From JAZDFC01 sp043808235 (GTDB taxonomy: Bacteria > Bacteroidota > Ignavibacteria > Ignavibacteriales > Melioribacteraceae): a stretch of DNA of 64,000 bases. Positions 33,040 to 42,345 of this stretch are shown piece by piece. Location of the stretch: the NCBI GenBank assembly GCA_043808235.1, contig JAZDFC010000105.1, forward strand, positions 62,001-126,000, in the 5' to 3' direction. The notes under the pieces are model-generated. The model was not told the origin of the DNA and made no database searches. It worked only from the letters and a program-made list of their open reading frames with translations. Within the stretch, counting starts at the first letter, position 1; every line of letters begins with the position of its first letter. Made by a program: the position numbers and the translations under genes.

Positions 33040-34158
33040 ATGAACCAAAATTACAAATACATACAATATGCCTCGCACCGCGATGTGGTTTTTGTTCTCG
33101 GCGCCGGGGCATCTCATCCCGACGGTGTACCACTGCAAAGACATTTATTGCCGATGATTCTTTCCGGGAAAATACCGGAAATTGAAAAATCCGAAATAGG
33201 GAAACAAGTTATTCAATTTATTCACGATAATTTTATATACAAACAAAGTTCGTCTGCAAATCCGCAGCTCGAAGCAGTTTTCGGATTCCTCGATTATTTT
33301 ATTCAACAGAACGAAAGCCTCAGTGCAAGATACACGAATCTAAATTTACGAACTATCAAAGAGCGCCTTATAAAACTTATTCATTACATCGTGGATTTGC
33401 GCACAAACCAAAAAAGCAAATACTACAACTTGTTTTGGGGAGCCATAAAGAAATACAATCCAAACGTTTCGATAATTACATTAAATTACGACACTCTGCT
33501 CGAACAAGCTTTTGAGGAATTCTTCCGTTCCTTTGGGTATCTCGATTACTGCATCCATTTTATGAATTATGAAAAAAGCGTTGACCTGAAACAGTTCAAC
33601 TACTGGATAAACCCACGTGAGCCGGTTGAAGTAAGTGAAAATAAAAATCCCGTGCCGATAAAAATTATTAAACTTCACGGCAGCCTTAATTGGAAATACT
33701 GCAATTGCTGCAATCAAACCTTGCTGACACCCTGGGATAGAAAGATAGATTTGATTAAAGGAAAATTTCTCGGTTACACATATCCTGAAAAAAAAGAATA
33801 CGAATATGTCTGCCCTCAGGACGGAACAGAATTTGAAACTCTCATAATGCCGCCGTCTTATATAAAAACTCTTTCACATCCGGTTATTTCGCAATTGACG
33901 AGCGAAGCGTCGCGCGAAATTAGGATTGCAAAACGGATTATGTTTATCGGGTATTCTTTATCCGATGCCGATCTGCATATCAAAGCGCTATTCAAAAAAC
34001 AATTAAAAGATAATGTTGAAGTAATTGTTGTAAATGCCCATGACTCAGAGTCGCTCAAAGCCAGATTTATGGCGCTTTCATCAAATGTTAAATTTATTAC
34101 AAAATCGTTTGAGCACCTTGTTCGTAACGAAATATTGATGAAGGAACTCTTAAGTTAA
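33040..34158 (+). CDS. Stand-alone SIR2-family protein, defence candidate
   Basis: The 372-residue protein has the SIR2 NAD-binding signature GAGASHPDG (residues 21-29), TLNYD (147-151), KLHGSLNW with the catalytic-type His213, and FIGYSLSDADLH near 302-313. A zinc ribbon seems partial: Cys221, Cys223 and Cys224 near one end but only Cys258 later. In phage defence, SIR2 domains hydrolyse NAD+ to abort infection; other members are deacylases or RNases. No partner gene (HerA, Argonaute, TIR) lies beside it. It stands where parA/parB are often found, after rsmG. Start ATG 33040; two further promoters follow downstream. Confidence 0.75.
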   Translation: MNQNYKYIQYASHRDVVFVLGAGASHPDGVPLQRHLLPMILSGKIPEIEKSEIGKQVIQFIHDNFIYKQSSSANPQLEAVFGFLDYFIQQNESLSARYTNLNLRTIKERLIKLIHYIVDLRTNQKSKYYNLFWGAIKKYNPNVSIITLNYDTLLEQAFEEFFRSFGYLDYCIHFMNYEKSVDLKQFNYWINPREPVEVSENKNPVPIKIIKLHGSLNWKYCNCCNQTLLTPWDRKIDLIKGKFLGYTYPEKKEYEYVCPQDGTEFETLIMPPSYIKTLSHPVISQLTSEASREIRIAKRIMFIGYSLSDADLHIKALFKKQLKDNVEVIVVNAHDSESLKARFMALSSNVKFITKSFEHLVRNEILMKELLS

Positions 34159-34302
34159 CAGCATTGGCCAATCATAAATTTCAAACGACAGACCTCAATT
34201 ATCAAAAAATTTTAAAAGACAGATAATTCCCCAATAACTCATTTTAAAATATAGAAAATTGATGTTATTGTAATTCGCCACGAGCTGTTGGGAATTTAAG
34301 AT

Positions 34303-34380
34303 TGTAACATTTTCCTAATTTTTATCCTTGTGTAAAAAGAATTTTTTTAAAGCTGTAACATTTTCTTGACGACCTTCGTC
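34303..34380 (+). promoter_or_regulatory. Autoregulatory ECF promoter region with a repeated -35 element
   Basis: TGTAACATTTTC occurs at 34303-34314 and again at 34354-34365. The second copy has CGTC at 34377-34380, 17 bases after its AAC, which is the ECF spacing. Transcription would start about 10 bases before the sigma ATG. The first copy lacks the -10 element and may bind RNA polymerase or a regulator. Confidence 0.5.
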
Positions 34381-34396
34381 TCTAATAGCAGAAATT

Positions 34397-34933
34397 ATGA
34401 ATGTTAAGACAACAATATATCAAGTGCTGTTTCAGCAATACAAGAATCGAATTTACAGTTATTCGCTGTTAATGCTGAAAAACAGGATGGATGCTGAAGA
34501 TGTTACTCAAGATGTTCTTATAAAGATTTGGAATAACCTCAATAGCTTTAAGATAGCAGCGGCTAAAACATGGATAATGAAAACAACACACAATCAATGC
34601 ATCGATTATTTGCGAAAGAGATCGAAAGAATCACAACGCGACCTCTCATTTGATGAGGAGTTGTTTACTGCAACAGAGAATGAAATTTATTTACTAAATC
34701 CAATGTACAAAACGCATGTAATTATGATGGCCGACAAGGTAAAAGAAGCAATTCAGAAATTGCCGGAAAATTTAAGAAGCATTTTTATATTGTTCGAATT
34801 GCACGGAATGAAATATAAAGAAATTAGTAAGTCCCTGGATATACCGATGAATAGCGTTAAAGTATATTTGCTACGAGCACGAAAAAGATTGCAAGAAGAA
34901 TTAAAAAATTATAAATCCCAAGAGGTTTTATAA
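34397..34933 (+). CDS. ECF-type RNA polymerase sigma factor
   Basis: A 178-residue sigma factor with region 2 (LFQQYKNRIYSYSLLMLKNRMDAEDVTQDVLIKIWNNLNSF) and region 4 (LPENLRSIFILFELHGMKYKEISKSLDIPMNSVKVYLLRARKRLQEEL). It is the first gene of a four-gene operon: anti-sigma candidate, DUF4252 protein and DUF4252 lipoprotein. Its own promoter looks ECF-like, so the regulon is probably self-controlled. It is distinct from the other sigma factor at 13165. Confidence 0.93.
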   Translation: MNVKTTIYQVLFQQYKNRIYSYSLLMLKNRMDAEDVTQDVLIKIWNNLNSFKIAAAKTWIMKTTHNQCIDYLRKRSKESQRDLSFDEELFTATENEIYLLNPMYKTHVIMMADKVKEAIQKLPENLRSIFILFELHGMKYKEISKSLDIPMNSVKVYLLRARKRLQEELKNYKSQEVL

Positions 34934-34934
34934 A

Positions 34935-35498
34935 ATGGACGAACACTTATTAAATAAAATTATCTCGGTTGCTTATAACGATGCCAGAATTGTGGACAAA
35001 ATACATGTCCGTTATCTCGCGCTAAAAAACCCGGAAATAAAAAAATTATTTGAAGAGTATAGATCAACTTATGGTGGAGTTCATAACATAAAAATTGATG
35101 AATGTCCCGACGAAATAGTTGAAAAAGTGCTGAGCTCGGTAAAGATGACCGAAAGCAAAAAGAAATCTTTCAAAGATGATTTGTTCACAATGTTTGTTCT
35201 GAATCCACGGGCGACGGCATATGTTGCTACGGCGGCGACACTGCTGATAATATTCTCGGTTGTATTTAATATTAATAGAAATGAAAATAATTACGGCTCT
35301 TATTCAAAAGAAGAAGTACTGCAAGCAAACAAGCAAATCAAAGAATCGCTTGCCTTAATCGGCAAAGTATTCAACAAAACACAATCAACAATTACAGACG
35401 AAGTCTTTGGCAAAAGAGTTGGCAAACCAATTAATAAAAGTATTAACACAATAAATAATCTATTTCTCGAAGGGGGAAAAAATGAAAACACTAACTAA
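34935..35498 (+). CDS. Putative membrane anti-sigma factor
   Basis: The 187-residue protein starts one base after the sigma gene stop. A cytosolic N-terminal part of about 90 residues is followed by one transmembrane segment (TAYVATAATLLIIFSVVF, about residues 95-112) and a charged outer part. No zinc motif is seen in the first half, so the anti-sigma role rests on gene order and topology. The end overlaps the next gene by 17 bases. Confidence 0.7.
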   Translation: MDEHLLNKIISVAYNDARIVDKIHVRYLALKNPEIKKLFEEYRSTYGGVHNIKIDECPDEIVEKVLSSVKMTESKKKSFKDDLFTMFVLNPRATAYVATAATLLIIFSVVFNINRNENNYGSYSKEEVLQANKQIKESLALIGKVFNKTQSTITDEVFGKRVGKPINKSINTINNLFLEGGKNENTN

Positions 35499-36045
35499 AA
35501 TAATTGTGATATTTTTTCTGGCAGCTATAAGCGTTGCGGTTGCTCAAAAGGAAGAGGTTAAAAAGATGCCTGGCTACATTGAATTTGGAGATTTATCTTC
35601 TCTCGAAACCGGCGACGAAGTTGTTGAGGTTTTAATCGAAGGAAATCTGATTAAAATGGTTTCCAAACTAACCAAAAAGGAAGATCCTGCATTAAGTGAA
35701 TTACTTAGCGGCATCCATCTAATAAAAGTAAACGCATACGATGTTAATGAACGGAATGAACAGAAAATTAAGGATAAAGTTAAATCACTTGAAAACGATC
35801 TAACAAAAAAAGATTGGCAGCAAATAGTAAAAGTGCGGGATAAAAACGAAACAGCGAATGTTTTTATTAAAACCCAAGGCGATGAGAACATTATTGGATT
35901 ATTCGTAGTGGCTGTTGACAAAAACGATCAAGCTGCTTTTGTTAATATTGTTGGTAAAATTGATCTCGAAACAATAGGACGATTAGGAGAGAAATTTGAT
36001 ATTCCTTCTCTCGATAAAATTAGTGAAGATAATGATAAAAAATAA
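35482..36045 (+). CDS. Periplasmic DUF4252 protein
   Basis: The 187 residues have a signal peptide (about 1-21) and then a DUF4252 domain, recognised by a repeated pair of segments with the pattern of hydrophobic strands and DKNDQAAFVNIVGKIDLETI. DUF4252 proteins occur with ECF sigma factors in Bacteroidota; their biochemical role is unknown. The frame overlaps the anti-sigma gene by 17 bases with GGGGG before the ATG. The next gene has the same fold, so the two are probably an old tandem duplication. Confidence 0.8.
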   Translation: MKTLTKIIVIFFLAAISVAVAQKEEVKKMPGYIEFGDLSSLETGDEVVEVLIEGNLIKMVSKLTKKEDPALSELLSGIHLIKVNAYDVNERNEQKIKDKVKSLENDLTKKDWQQIVKVRDKNETANVFIKTQGDENIIGLFVVAVDKNDQAAFVNIVGKIDLETIGRLGEKFDIPSLDKISEDNDKK

Positions 36046-36068
36046 AAATGGTTAAATGGGGAATAATC

Positions 36069-36623
36069 ATGAAATCAAATAAAATTTTGTTTGTCGCAGT
36101 TGTTTTGATTTTGGGGACAAGTTTATCCGGGTGCATTGGAGTTAATCATGGATTCCGTGGAATTAGAACAGCGATAATAAATGATCTTGGTGGTGATTTT
36201 GACAAGGAAATCGAATTCTCTGTTGGGCCGGCTGGAATCCTTTTTGTTAGCGCTATTGCCGGCATGGCAGATCTTGAAGAAGATGTCGATATAGCCGCAA
36301 TGCTTCGCCAAATTTCGAGAGTGCAAATCGGTGTTTATAAAAGGGAACGTGGAAACGATACAAAACCATCAATCAATTTGCTTCGAAAAATATCCGACAA
36401 GATGCTGCGTAACGGATGGCAGTACATCGTACGAAGCGTAAAGGACGATGAAATGGCATGTGTTTTTGTTCAGACAAAAAACGGCGACCATTTAAATGAA
36501 GTTTTCATCATAGCTCTTTCGGACGAAGACTTGGTTATCACCGAAGTTCTTGGGAATCTTGACGCGCTGATAGAAATTGCAATCAGAAATCAAGGGCACA
36601 ATTTAAATTTTGCAAATAGATAG
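36069..36623 (+). CDS. DUF4252 lipoprotein
   Basis: I choose the ATG at 36069, after GGGGA, over the one at 36048; it gives 184 residues starting with a lipoprotein signal (MKSNKILFVAVVLILGTSLSGC). The mature part is a DUF4252 domain with VFIIALSDEDLVITEVLGNLDALIEIA at the end. It pairs with the preceding soluble DUF4252 protein, suggesting that one is released and one anchored. The function is not known. Confidence 0.8.
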   Translation: MKSNKILFVAVVLILGTSLSGCIGVNHGFRGIRTAIINDLGGDFDKEIEFSVGPAGILFVSAIAGMADLEEDVDIAAMLRQISRVQIGVYKRERGNDTKPSINLLRKISDKMLRNGWQYIVRSVKDDEMACVFVQTKNGDHLNEVFIIALSDEDLVITEVLGNLDALIEIAIRNQGHNLNFANR

Positions 36624-36791
36624 CTCTAATTGTTTTGCTAAAAAAATGATTGTGGCGAAGGCTAAGAGAATTACAGAATAGATGAAAAATATTCTCTCAG
36701 TCTTTGCCTCGGCCCTAACAACAGCATCGTTCATTAAAACTAAAAACCACCTCGGATTCAGCCATTTAAAAATTTTTCTCCAGTACAACAT
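36603..36791 (-). CDS. Possible small membrane protein
   Basis: This 62-codon frame overlaps the end of the DUF4252 lipoprotein gene on the other strand. It reads MLYWRKIFKWLNPRWFLVLMNDAVVRAEAKTER followed by a hydrophobic segment (IFFIYSVILLAFATIIFLA) and would fill an otherwise empty gap. The aromatic, basic head and single membrane helix look protein-like, but no family is recognised and no ribosome site is clear. Treat as uncertain. Confidence 0.3.
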   Translation of the reverse strand: MLYWRKIFKWLNPRWFLVLMNDAVVRAEAKTERIFFIYSVILLAFATIIFLAKQLELSICKI

Positions 36792-36845
36792 TTTTTTTAA
36801 TACCGAGTCTAATCAACAGGAAATTCAAATTTACATGGTGATTAA

Positions 36846-39491
36846 ATGAGAAAAATATTTACGGGTTCTTTGTTAGTCTTGGTATCGCTTTATGTTTTTG
36901 GGAAAAGCAGTGAAAACACAAAAGCAGTTGTTGCTAATAAGGCAAATGTTCAAATAGCGCTTGACGGAAAATTAACAGAACCCATTTGGAAATCCCAGCC
37001 CGTCGATGAATTCACACAGAAAGATCCAAACGAAGGAAGCCCATCGACCGAAAAAACTGAAGTTTGGGTAGCATATGATGAAGCTAATATTTATATAGGT
37101 GCTCGTTTGCACGATTCAAAACCCGACTCTATCGATGCCAAACTCGACAGAAGAGATAATTACTTCTCGTCAGACTGGTTTGCCTTTTACGTAGATCCAT
37201 ATAACGATAAAAAAAGTGGGTACTTTTTTGCAGTTAACGCAGGCGGTACTATTCTTGATGGAACCCTTTTTAACGATAGTTGGGATGATTGGTCCTGGGA
37301 CGGGATTTGGGAATCGAACACATCGGTGGACGAAGTCGGCTGGACAGTTGAAATGAAAATTCCTTTTTCACAAATGAGATTCAACCAAGCCGAGAAGATG
37401 ACATGGGGAGTAAATTTCTATCGCGAAATTAAAAAGAACAATGAAAAATCTTATTTTGTAATGGTGCCTAAAAAAGAGAGTGGATTTGTATCGAAGTTTG
37501 CATCGCTTGAAGGATTGAGCGGGATAAAACCGGCACAAAGATTTGAATTACTTCCGTACCTTGTACAAAAAGCCTCGTATCTTGTTCATGAAAGTAACGA
37601 TCCTTTTTATAAGCGTAATCAATATAAAACTGCCATCGGTGCGGATTTGAAAGTCGGCATCGGTACAAATTTAAATCTCGATGTAACTTTGAATCCTGAT
37701 TTCGGTCAGGTTGAAGTTGATCCGGCAGTTGTGAACTTATCGGCATTCGAAACTTACTTTGAAGAGAAACGGCCGTTTTTTATAGAAGGATCAAATTTAT
37801 TTTATTTTGGAATAGGCGGAGCGACTAATAACTGGGGATTTAATTTCGGTTGGCCGGAATTGTTTTACTCTCGAAGAATCGGTAGAACTCCGCAAGGAAG
37901 CACAACCGGAGCTGATTATACTGACTATCCTTCCGAGACAAGGATTCTTGGCGCTGCAAAGCTAACCGGTAAAATTGATGAGAACTTTTCAGTAGCAGCC
38001 CTAAGCGCCGTTACTGAAAGAACATTTGCCACTTTGTGGAATTCCGGATTAAGAAACGAAGAAGAAGTGGAACCGTTTACTCATTATGGAGTACTGCGTG
38101 GTAAAAAAGAATTTAACGACGGCAAGCAAGCGCTGGGATTTATGGTTACCTCAACCAACCGCAACCTCCAGGATAATGAACTTAAAAATAATTTATCACA
38201 AAATGCCTTTGCGTTTGGGACCGACGGATGGACGTTTTTAGATGAGGATCAAGAATATGTGCTAACAGGCGCCTTTGCCGGCACATATGTTCAAGGTACA
38301 AAAGAATATATACAGGAATTACAGAAACAGCCAATCAGATATTTTCAAAGACCCGATGCAACTTATGCAACGTTTGATCCTGAACGAACTTCGCTAAGCG
38401 GATGGTACGGAAGAATGATGTTAAACAAACAGAAAGGAGAGTTCTATTTAAATGCTGCTCTTGGTGCGATATCCCCGGGATTTGAACAGAACGATCTCGG
38501 GTTCCAATGGATGGCGGATAGAATTAATGCGCACGTTGTTACGGGATATAGATGGTTTGATCCCGATAGTATTTTTAGAAGAAAATCCATTTATGTTGCT
38601 TATGCTAAATCATATGATTTTGAGGGAGACGCAATTAGTAATTTCCTTTGGTTCAATTCCAATTTTACTCTCATGAATTATTATGGTTTTAGCGTCGGCG
38701 GAAATTATAGTTTTGAAACATACAATCGATCGTTGACACGCGGCGGACCATTAATGATTCAACCTTCCGAATATTCGTTAAATTTTTCAGCCTATTCCGA
38801 TAGTCGCGAAAAGATCATCTTTGAACTTAATGGCTATGTTTCAAAGGACAAAATGAACGCAATTTATTATGAAGTAGAAACAGGAATTGAATGGCGACCG
38901 AATTCACAATTAACATTCAGCATCGGGCCATCTTATACAAACAACGATGAAAAGCGCCAATGGATTGGCAATTTTGAAGATCCAACAGCTACCAACACCT
39001 TTGGCAATAGATATGTATTCGGAAGAATTAAACAAGATATGATTGCAGCAAATATAAGATTAAACTGGACGTTCACACCAACGCTTAGTCTTCAAATGTT
39101 TTTACAGCCGCTGCTTGCTGTGGGTAAATACAACGAATTTAAGGAATTAGCAAAACCGGGCACAAACGATTTGAATTATTATGATAAAAGCGGTGCGGTT
39201 ATTAGCTATAATACCGACAATGACGAATATTTCATTGATCCGGATGGCGACGGAGCCTCACAGGGATTTACATTCAGCAATCGTGATTTTAATTTCAAAT
39301 CCTTGCGCGGCAATATTGTGTTGAGGTGGGAAGTAATGCCCGGCTCAGTATTTTATTTAGTCTGGTCGCATGATCAATCCAATTTTGATGATCCTGGCAC
39401 TATGAATCTCAAACGTGATTTTAAAAACCTGATTAGCTCAGAAGGCAATGATATTTTGATGGCTAAGTTTTCATATTGGTTCGATATGTAG
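36846..39491 (+). CDS. DUF5916 outer-membrane protein with N-terminal CBM9-like domain
   Basis: An 881-residue secreted protein. After the signal peptide (about 1-20) comes a CBM9-like beta sandwich (IALDGKLTEPIWKSQPVDEFTQKDPNEG...VWVAYDEANIYIGARLHDS, about 35-240) and then a long C-terminal DUF5916 region that looks like an outer-membrane beta-barrel, with alternating aromatic strands and a C-terminal Phe-rich strand (MLAKFSYWFDM-like). It probably binds or takes up a carbohydrate or other ligand at the cell surface. It is followed by a hairpin and a cation efflux gene. Confidence 0.9.
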   Translation: MRKIFTGSLLVLVSLYVFGKSSENTKAVVANKANVQIALDGKLTEPIWKSQPVDEFTQKDPNEGSPSTEKTEVWVAYDEANIYIGARLHDSKPDSIDAKLDRRDNYFSSDWFAFYVDPYNDKKSGYFFAVNAGGTILDGTLFNDSWDDWSWDGIWESNTSVDEVGWTVEMKIPFSQMRFNQAEKMTWGVNFYREIKKNNEKSYFVMVPKKESGFVSKFASLEGLSGIKPAQRFELLPYLVQKASYLVHESNDPFYKRNQYKTAIGADLKVGIGTNLNLDVTLNPDFGQVEVDPAVVNLSAFETYFEEKRPFFIEGSNLFYFGIGGATNNWGFNFGWPELFYSRRIGRTPQGSTTGADYTDYPSETRILGAAKLTGKIDENFSVAALSAVTERTFATLWNSGLRNEEEVEPFTHYGVLRGKKEFNDGKQALGFMVTSTNRNLQDNELKNNLSQNAFAFGTDGWTFLDEDQEYVLTGAFAGTYVQGTKEYIQELQKQPIRYFQRPDATYATFDPERTSLSGWYGRMMLNKQKGEFYLNAALGAISPGFEQNDLGFQWMADRINAHVVTGYRWFDPDSIFRRKSIYVAYAKSYDFEGDAISNFLWFNSNFTLMNYYGFSVGGNYSFETYNRSLTRGGPLMIQPSEYSLNFSAYSDSREKIIFELNGYVSKDKMNAIYYEVETGIEWRPNSQLTFSIGPSYTNNDEKRQWIGNFEDPTATNTFGNRYVFGRIKQDMIAANIRLNWTFTPTLSLQMFLQPLLAVGKYNEFKELAKPGTNDLNYYDKSGAVISYNTDNDEYFIDPDGDGASQGFTFSNRDFNFKSLRGNIVLRWEVMPGSVFYLVWSHDQSNFDDPGTMNLKRDFKNLISSEGNDILMAKFSYWFDM

Positions 39492-39524
39492 AGAAATTCT
39501 CTTGCCGAGAATACAGTAGCAATG

Positions 39525-39556
39525 CAAACCGGGTTTCTGGGGAGGAGCCCGGTTTG
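39525..39556 (+). terminator. Hairpin after the DUF5916 gene
   Basis: CAAACCGGG (39525-39533) pairs perfectly with CCCGGTTTG (39548-39556) around a 14-base loop. No T-run follows, so it may end transcription weakly or protect the transcript. Confidence 0.45.
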
Positions 39557-39621
39557 TACCTGACCTTCCTTTGAAAAAGACAAACAAATTATATATCCTT
39601 CCTTTCAAAAAATTTAAGGCA

Positions 39622-40548
39622 ATGAGCGGAAAAAACACACACAATCATTCTCATCATCATGAGCTTGTGATAAAATCAATTTCCGGTAGATTGATGATAA
39701 CAATGCTGCTGAATTTTATTATAACAATTGCACAGATTGTTGGCGGAGTAATATCCGGAAGTCTCGCGCTAATTTCCGACGCGATGCATAATTTCAGCGA
39801 CGGCATTTCTGTAATCATAAGTTTCATTGCACTGAAACTAAAAAGCAGAGAAAATTCGCCCACACACACATTTGGACTTAAACGCGCCGAGATACTTGCG
39901 GCGGTTATAAACGCGGTTGTATTGATAGTGATTTATATCTTCCTGTTTTACGAAGCGGTTCAAAGATTTTTCGCCCCTCAAAAAATTGAACCGGGATTGA
40001 TGTCGATTGTTGCAATTATCGGATTGCTTGCGAATATTGTTGGTGCGCTTCTTTTAAAACGCGATGCGCAAACAAGCATAAATATTAAATCATCATACTT
40101 GCATTTATTGAGCGATTCTGTTTCGTCGGTGGCGGTTGTTTTGGGCGGTGTAGCAATTGCACTATGGAATATAATGTGGATTGATCCGATGTTAACAATA
40201 TTGATAGGAATTTATATCTTTCGCCAAAGTTACTCAATACTTAGCGATGCAATACATGTTTTAATGGAAGGTGCTCCGCCGGATATTTCAATTGAGGAGA
40301 TTAAAAAATTAATTGAAAAAATTCCGGGAGTAGACAACCTGCACCACATTCATTTGTGGATGGTTGGCGATAACGATGTTCATCTCGAAGCCCATTTAAA
40401 TGTTAAGGACATGATGATAAGTGAAAGCGATAAATTGCGGGGCCGTGTGGAAGAAATCCTCCATCAAAATTTCAACATTAATCATATCACTCTTCAGTTC
40501 GAGTGTAATTTATGTCCCGGTAATGAATTGATTCATCAACACAAGTAA
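39622..40548 (+). CDS. Cation diffusion facilitator (CDF) efflux pump
   Basis: Zn2+/Co2+ type cation/proton antiporter of the inner membrane. With the ATG at 39622 it has 308 residues. A His-rich N-tail (HNHSHHHE) is followed by six transmembrane helices with metal-site residues in SDAMHNFSDG and HLLSDSVSS, and a C-terminal cytosolic domain. A TTG at 39571 would extend it by 17 residues. It precedes, convergently, a predicted metallopeptidase lipoprotein. The metal is not determined. Confidence 0.93.
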   Translation: MSGKNTHNHSHHHELVIKSISGRLMITMLLNFIITIAQIVGGVISGSLALISDAMHNFSDGISVIISFIALKLKSRENSPTHTFGLKRAEILAAVINAVVLIVIYIFLFYEAVQRFFAPQKIEPGLMSIVAIIGLLANIVGALLLKRDAQTSINIKSSYLHLLSDSVSSVAVVLGGVAIALWNIMWIDPMLTILIGIYIFRQSYSILSDAIHVLMEGAPPDISIEEIKKLIEKIPGVDNLHHIHLWMVGDNDVHLEAHLNVKDMMISESDKLRGRVEEILHQNFNINHITLQFECNLCPGNELIHQHK

Positions 40549-40622
40549 TGAAAAAAAACGGGTTAAAATTTTAGTTGATTCATTTCTTTAGTCGAAGCAC
40601 ACATAACAAAAAGAAATCTTTA

Positions 40623-42314
40623 CTATAGCGGAATAATCTCTGATAATACCGATTCATTTCCTGAATCATCAAAAGCCGTGACTGTATAAAAGAAAACATT
40701 TTTCTCCCGGTTTTTCCCGAAATCTTTATCGAACCAGATTATTTTTTTCGAAGCGCTGAATTGCCCTTTCTTTACCAAACCAATTTGTTTTTTATACCCG
40801 GAATTTTTATCACCGGCAATTCTATAAATTCTATAACCCGCCAAATCCGGTTCTTCATTGTGATACCACTCCAATTGTGGAATCGAATCATCGCTAATTT
40901 TTACGCTTAAACCCTGTGGCTTGGAAGGCTTACCTCCAAATACGTCGTTGAAAAATATTTTTAGTTTGTAAATGCCGCCGTTATTTTCAAGCACCTCAAT
41001 TGAAAATTGTTTTTTAGCATTATTAGTTGAAGACGGATTGCTCACCGGCGAAAAAACATTATTGTACGTTTCATCGAATGCATCATACTCATCACCCCAA
41101 GCAGAGTTGTCTTCGTAAAGCGGAGCGCTGCAAGTAAAGTTTGTTTTTCCGAAGTAGTGTGAATAGTTCAATTCGTTTCTTCCCCCTCTATCGGGGATGG
41201 TTTTATGCAACGTCATATCGTTTTTGTCCGGTTCGAATTGCCAATTGCCGTCGGCACACATAACGTCAATTTTTGGCGCTAAAGAAATAATTCGTTGATA
41301 ATGATAAATATATACTCCTTTGTCTCCCGCCCAATCATGAATACTTTTTTTATCTCTGTTTTCGATCATAAAATATTCATCTGGACTCGTATTAATTCTC
41401 AGAACTTGTCCGGTTGTTTGAAAATCACCAAGCCTGTAAACGACATCCCTGGTCGTGTCAACATCCGTGTAACTAATCCACCCAAGTTGTTCTTTTTCCC
41501 ACGAAACCATTCCGCGGGCCGCATTCCAGACCGGCCCGCCTGCCATTAAACATAAATTTGTGAGTCCCTCAATATGCATCGCCCCAAACAGAAAATGTCC
41601 GAACTCATGTGCCGCAACATATTTTGAATATTCAAATCCATGAATACCGCCACGCATTTGCAGTCCGGATTTCATTTGCCCCCGCTTAATAGTAACTCCG
41701 TCATTTGTTTTGATGTCTTTTAATAGATACAACTCGGCACTTCCCGTCCATCGATTGTTAAAAAAAAGTCTATCCGTAAAATTTCGATAAATGAGAAATA
41801 TCATATCAACTGTTCCATCCGGAGTATTTTCAAATTGTTTTACTTTAACATATTTCCAATTGTCAAATTTAGAAAAATCAATTTCACCGTCGAGCGCGAG
41901 AAGAACTTCCGAATTTACTTCGGCAATGCTTTTGTAGTGGGCCTGCTCAAATTTTGGGCGTACAAGCTTCGGATAAACATAGCCGCAAAATTCAAAATTA
42001 CCGAACGACATTTCATGAAAATATTGACTCAAATTTTTGTTTGAGTAATCATTGCTATTTTCGTCATTCACAAAACCGCTTGCCCATGATGGAAATCTTG
42101 TTGTATCATATGGCCATCCGTCGCTTTTTGTTGTTGAGTCATCATCGAACTGAATGAATAGAAACAATGCATTTAATTTGCCGTACGCGGTAATATATCT
42201 TCCGTTGTTTTCTTTTGTCCCCGTTCTTTTTATCGACTCCTTTTTTACTTCAACTGTTGATGAACAAGAGATTAGTAAAATTGCCGCGATAAAAAGTAGT
42301 CCCAGCTTTTTCAT
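40623..42314 (-). CDS. Lipoprotein with HEFGH metallopeptidase domain and FN3 domain
   Basis: I choose the ATG at 42314, giving a lipoprotein signal MKKLGLLFIAAILLISCSS with a cysteine lipobox. The catalytic-like domain has AHEFGHFLFGAMH, a HExxH with a further His spaced one residue beyond the metzincin pattern HExxHxxGxxH. It follows FNSEVL... sequences resembling M6/immune-inhibitor peptidases, and a WEKEQLGW motif typical of M6 follows. The C-terminal 100 residues look like a fibronectin type III domain. Protease activity is inference; I call it M6-like by motif only. Confidence 0.7.
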   Translation of the reverse strand: MKKLGLLFIAAILLISCSSTVEVKKESIKRTGTKENNGRYITAYGKLNALFLFIQFDDDSTTKSDGWPYDTTRFPSWASGFVNDENSNDYSNKNLSQYFHEMSFGNFEFCGYVYPKLVRPKFEQAHYKSIAEVNSEVLLALDGEIDFSKFDNWKYVKVKQFENTPDGTVDMIFLIYRNFTDRLFFNNRWTGSAELYLLKDIKTNDGVTIKRGQMKSGLQMRGGIHGFEYSKYVAAHEFGHFLFGAMHIEGLTNLCLMAGGPVWNAARGMVSWEKEQLGWISYTDVDTTRDVVYRLGDFQTTGQVLRINTSPDEYFMIENRDKKSIHDWAGDKGVYIYHYQRIISLAPKIDVMCADGNWQFEPDKNDMTLHKTIPDRGGRNELNYSHYFGKTNFTCSAPLYEDNSAWGDEYDAFDETYNNVFSPVSNPSSTNNAKKQFSIEVLENNGGIYKLKIFFNDVFGGKPSKPQGLSVKISDDSIPQLEWYHNEEPDLAGYRIYRIAGDKNSGYKKQIGLVKKGQFSASKKIIWFDKDFGKNREKNVFFYTVTAFDDSGNESVLSEIIPL

Positions 42315-42345
42315 TATAATTTTTCCAAGTAAAAAAAAAACAAAT

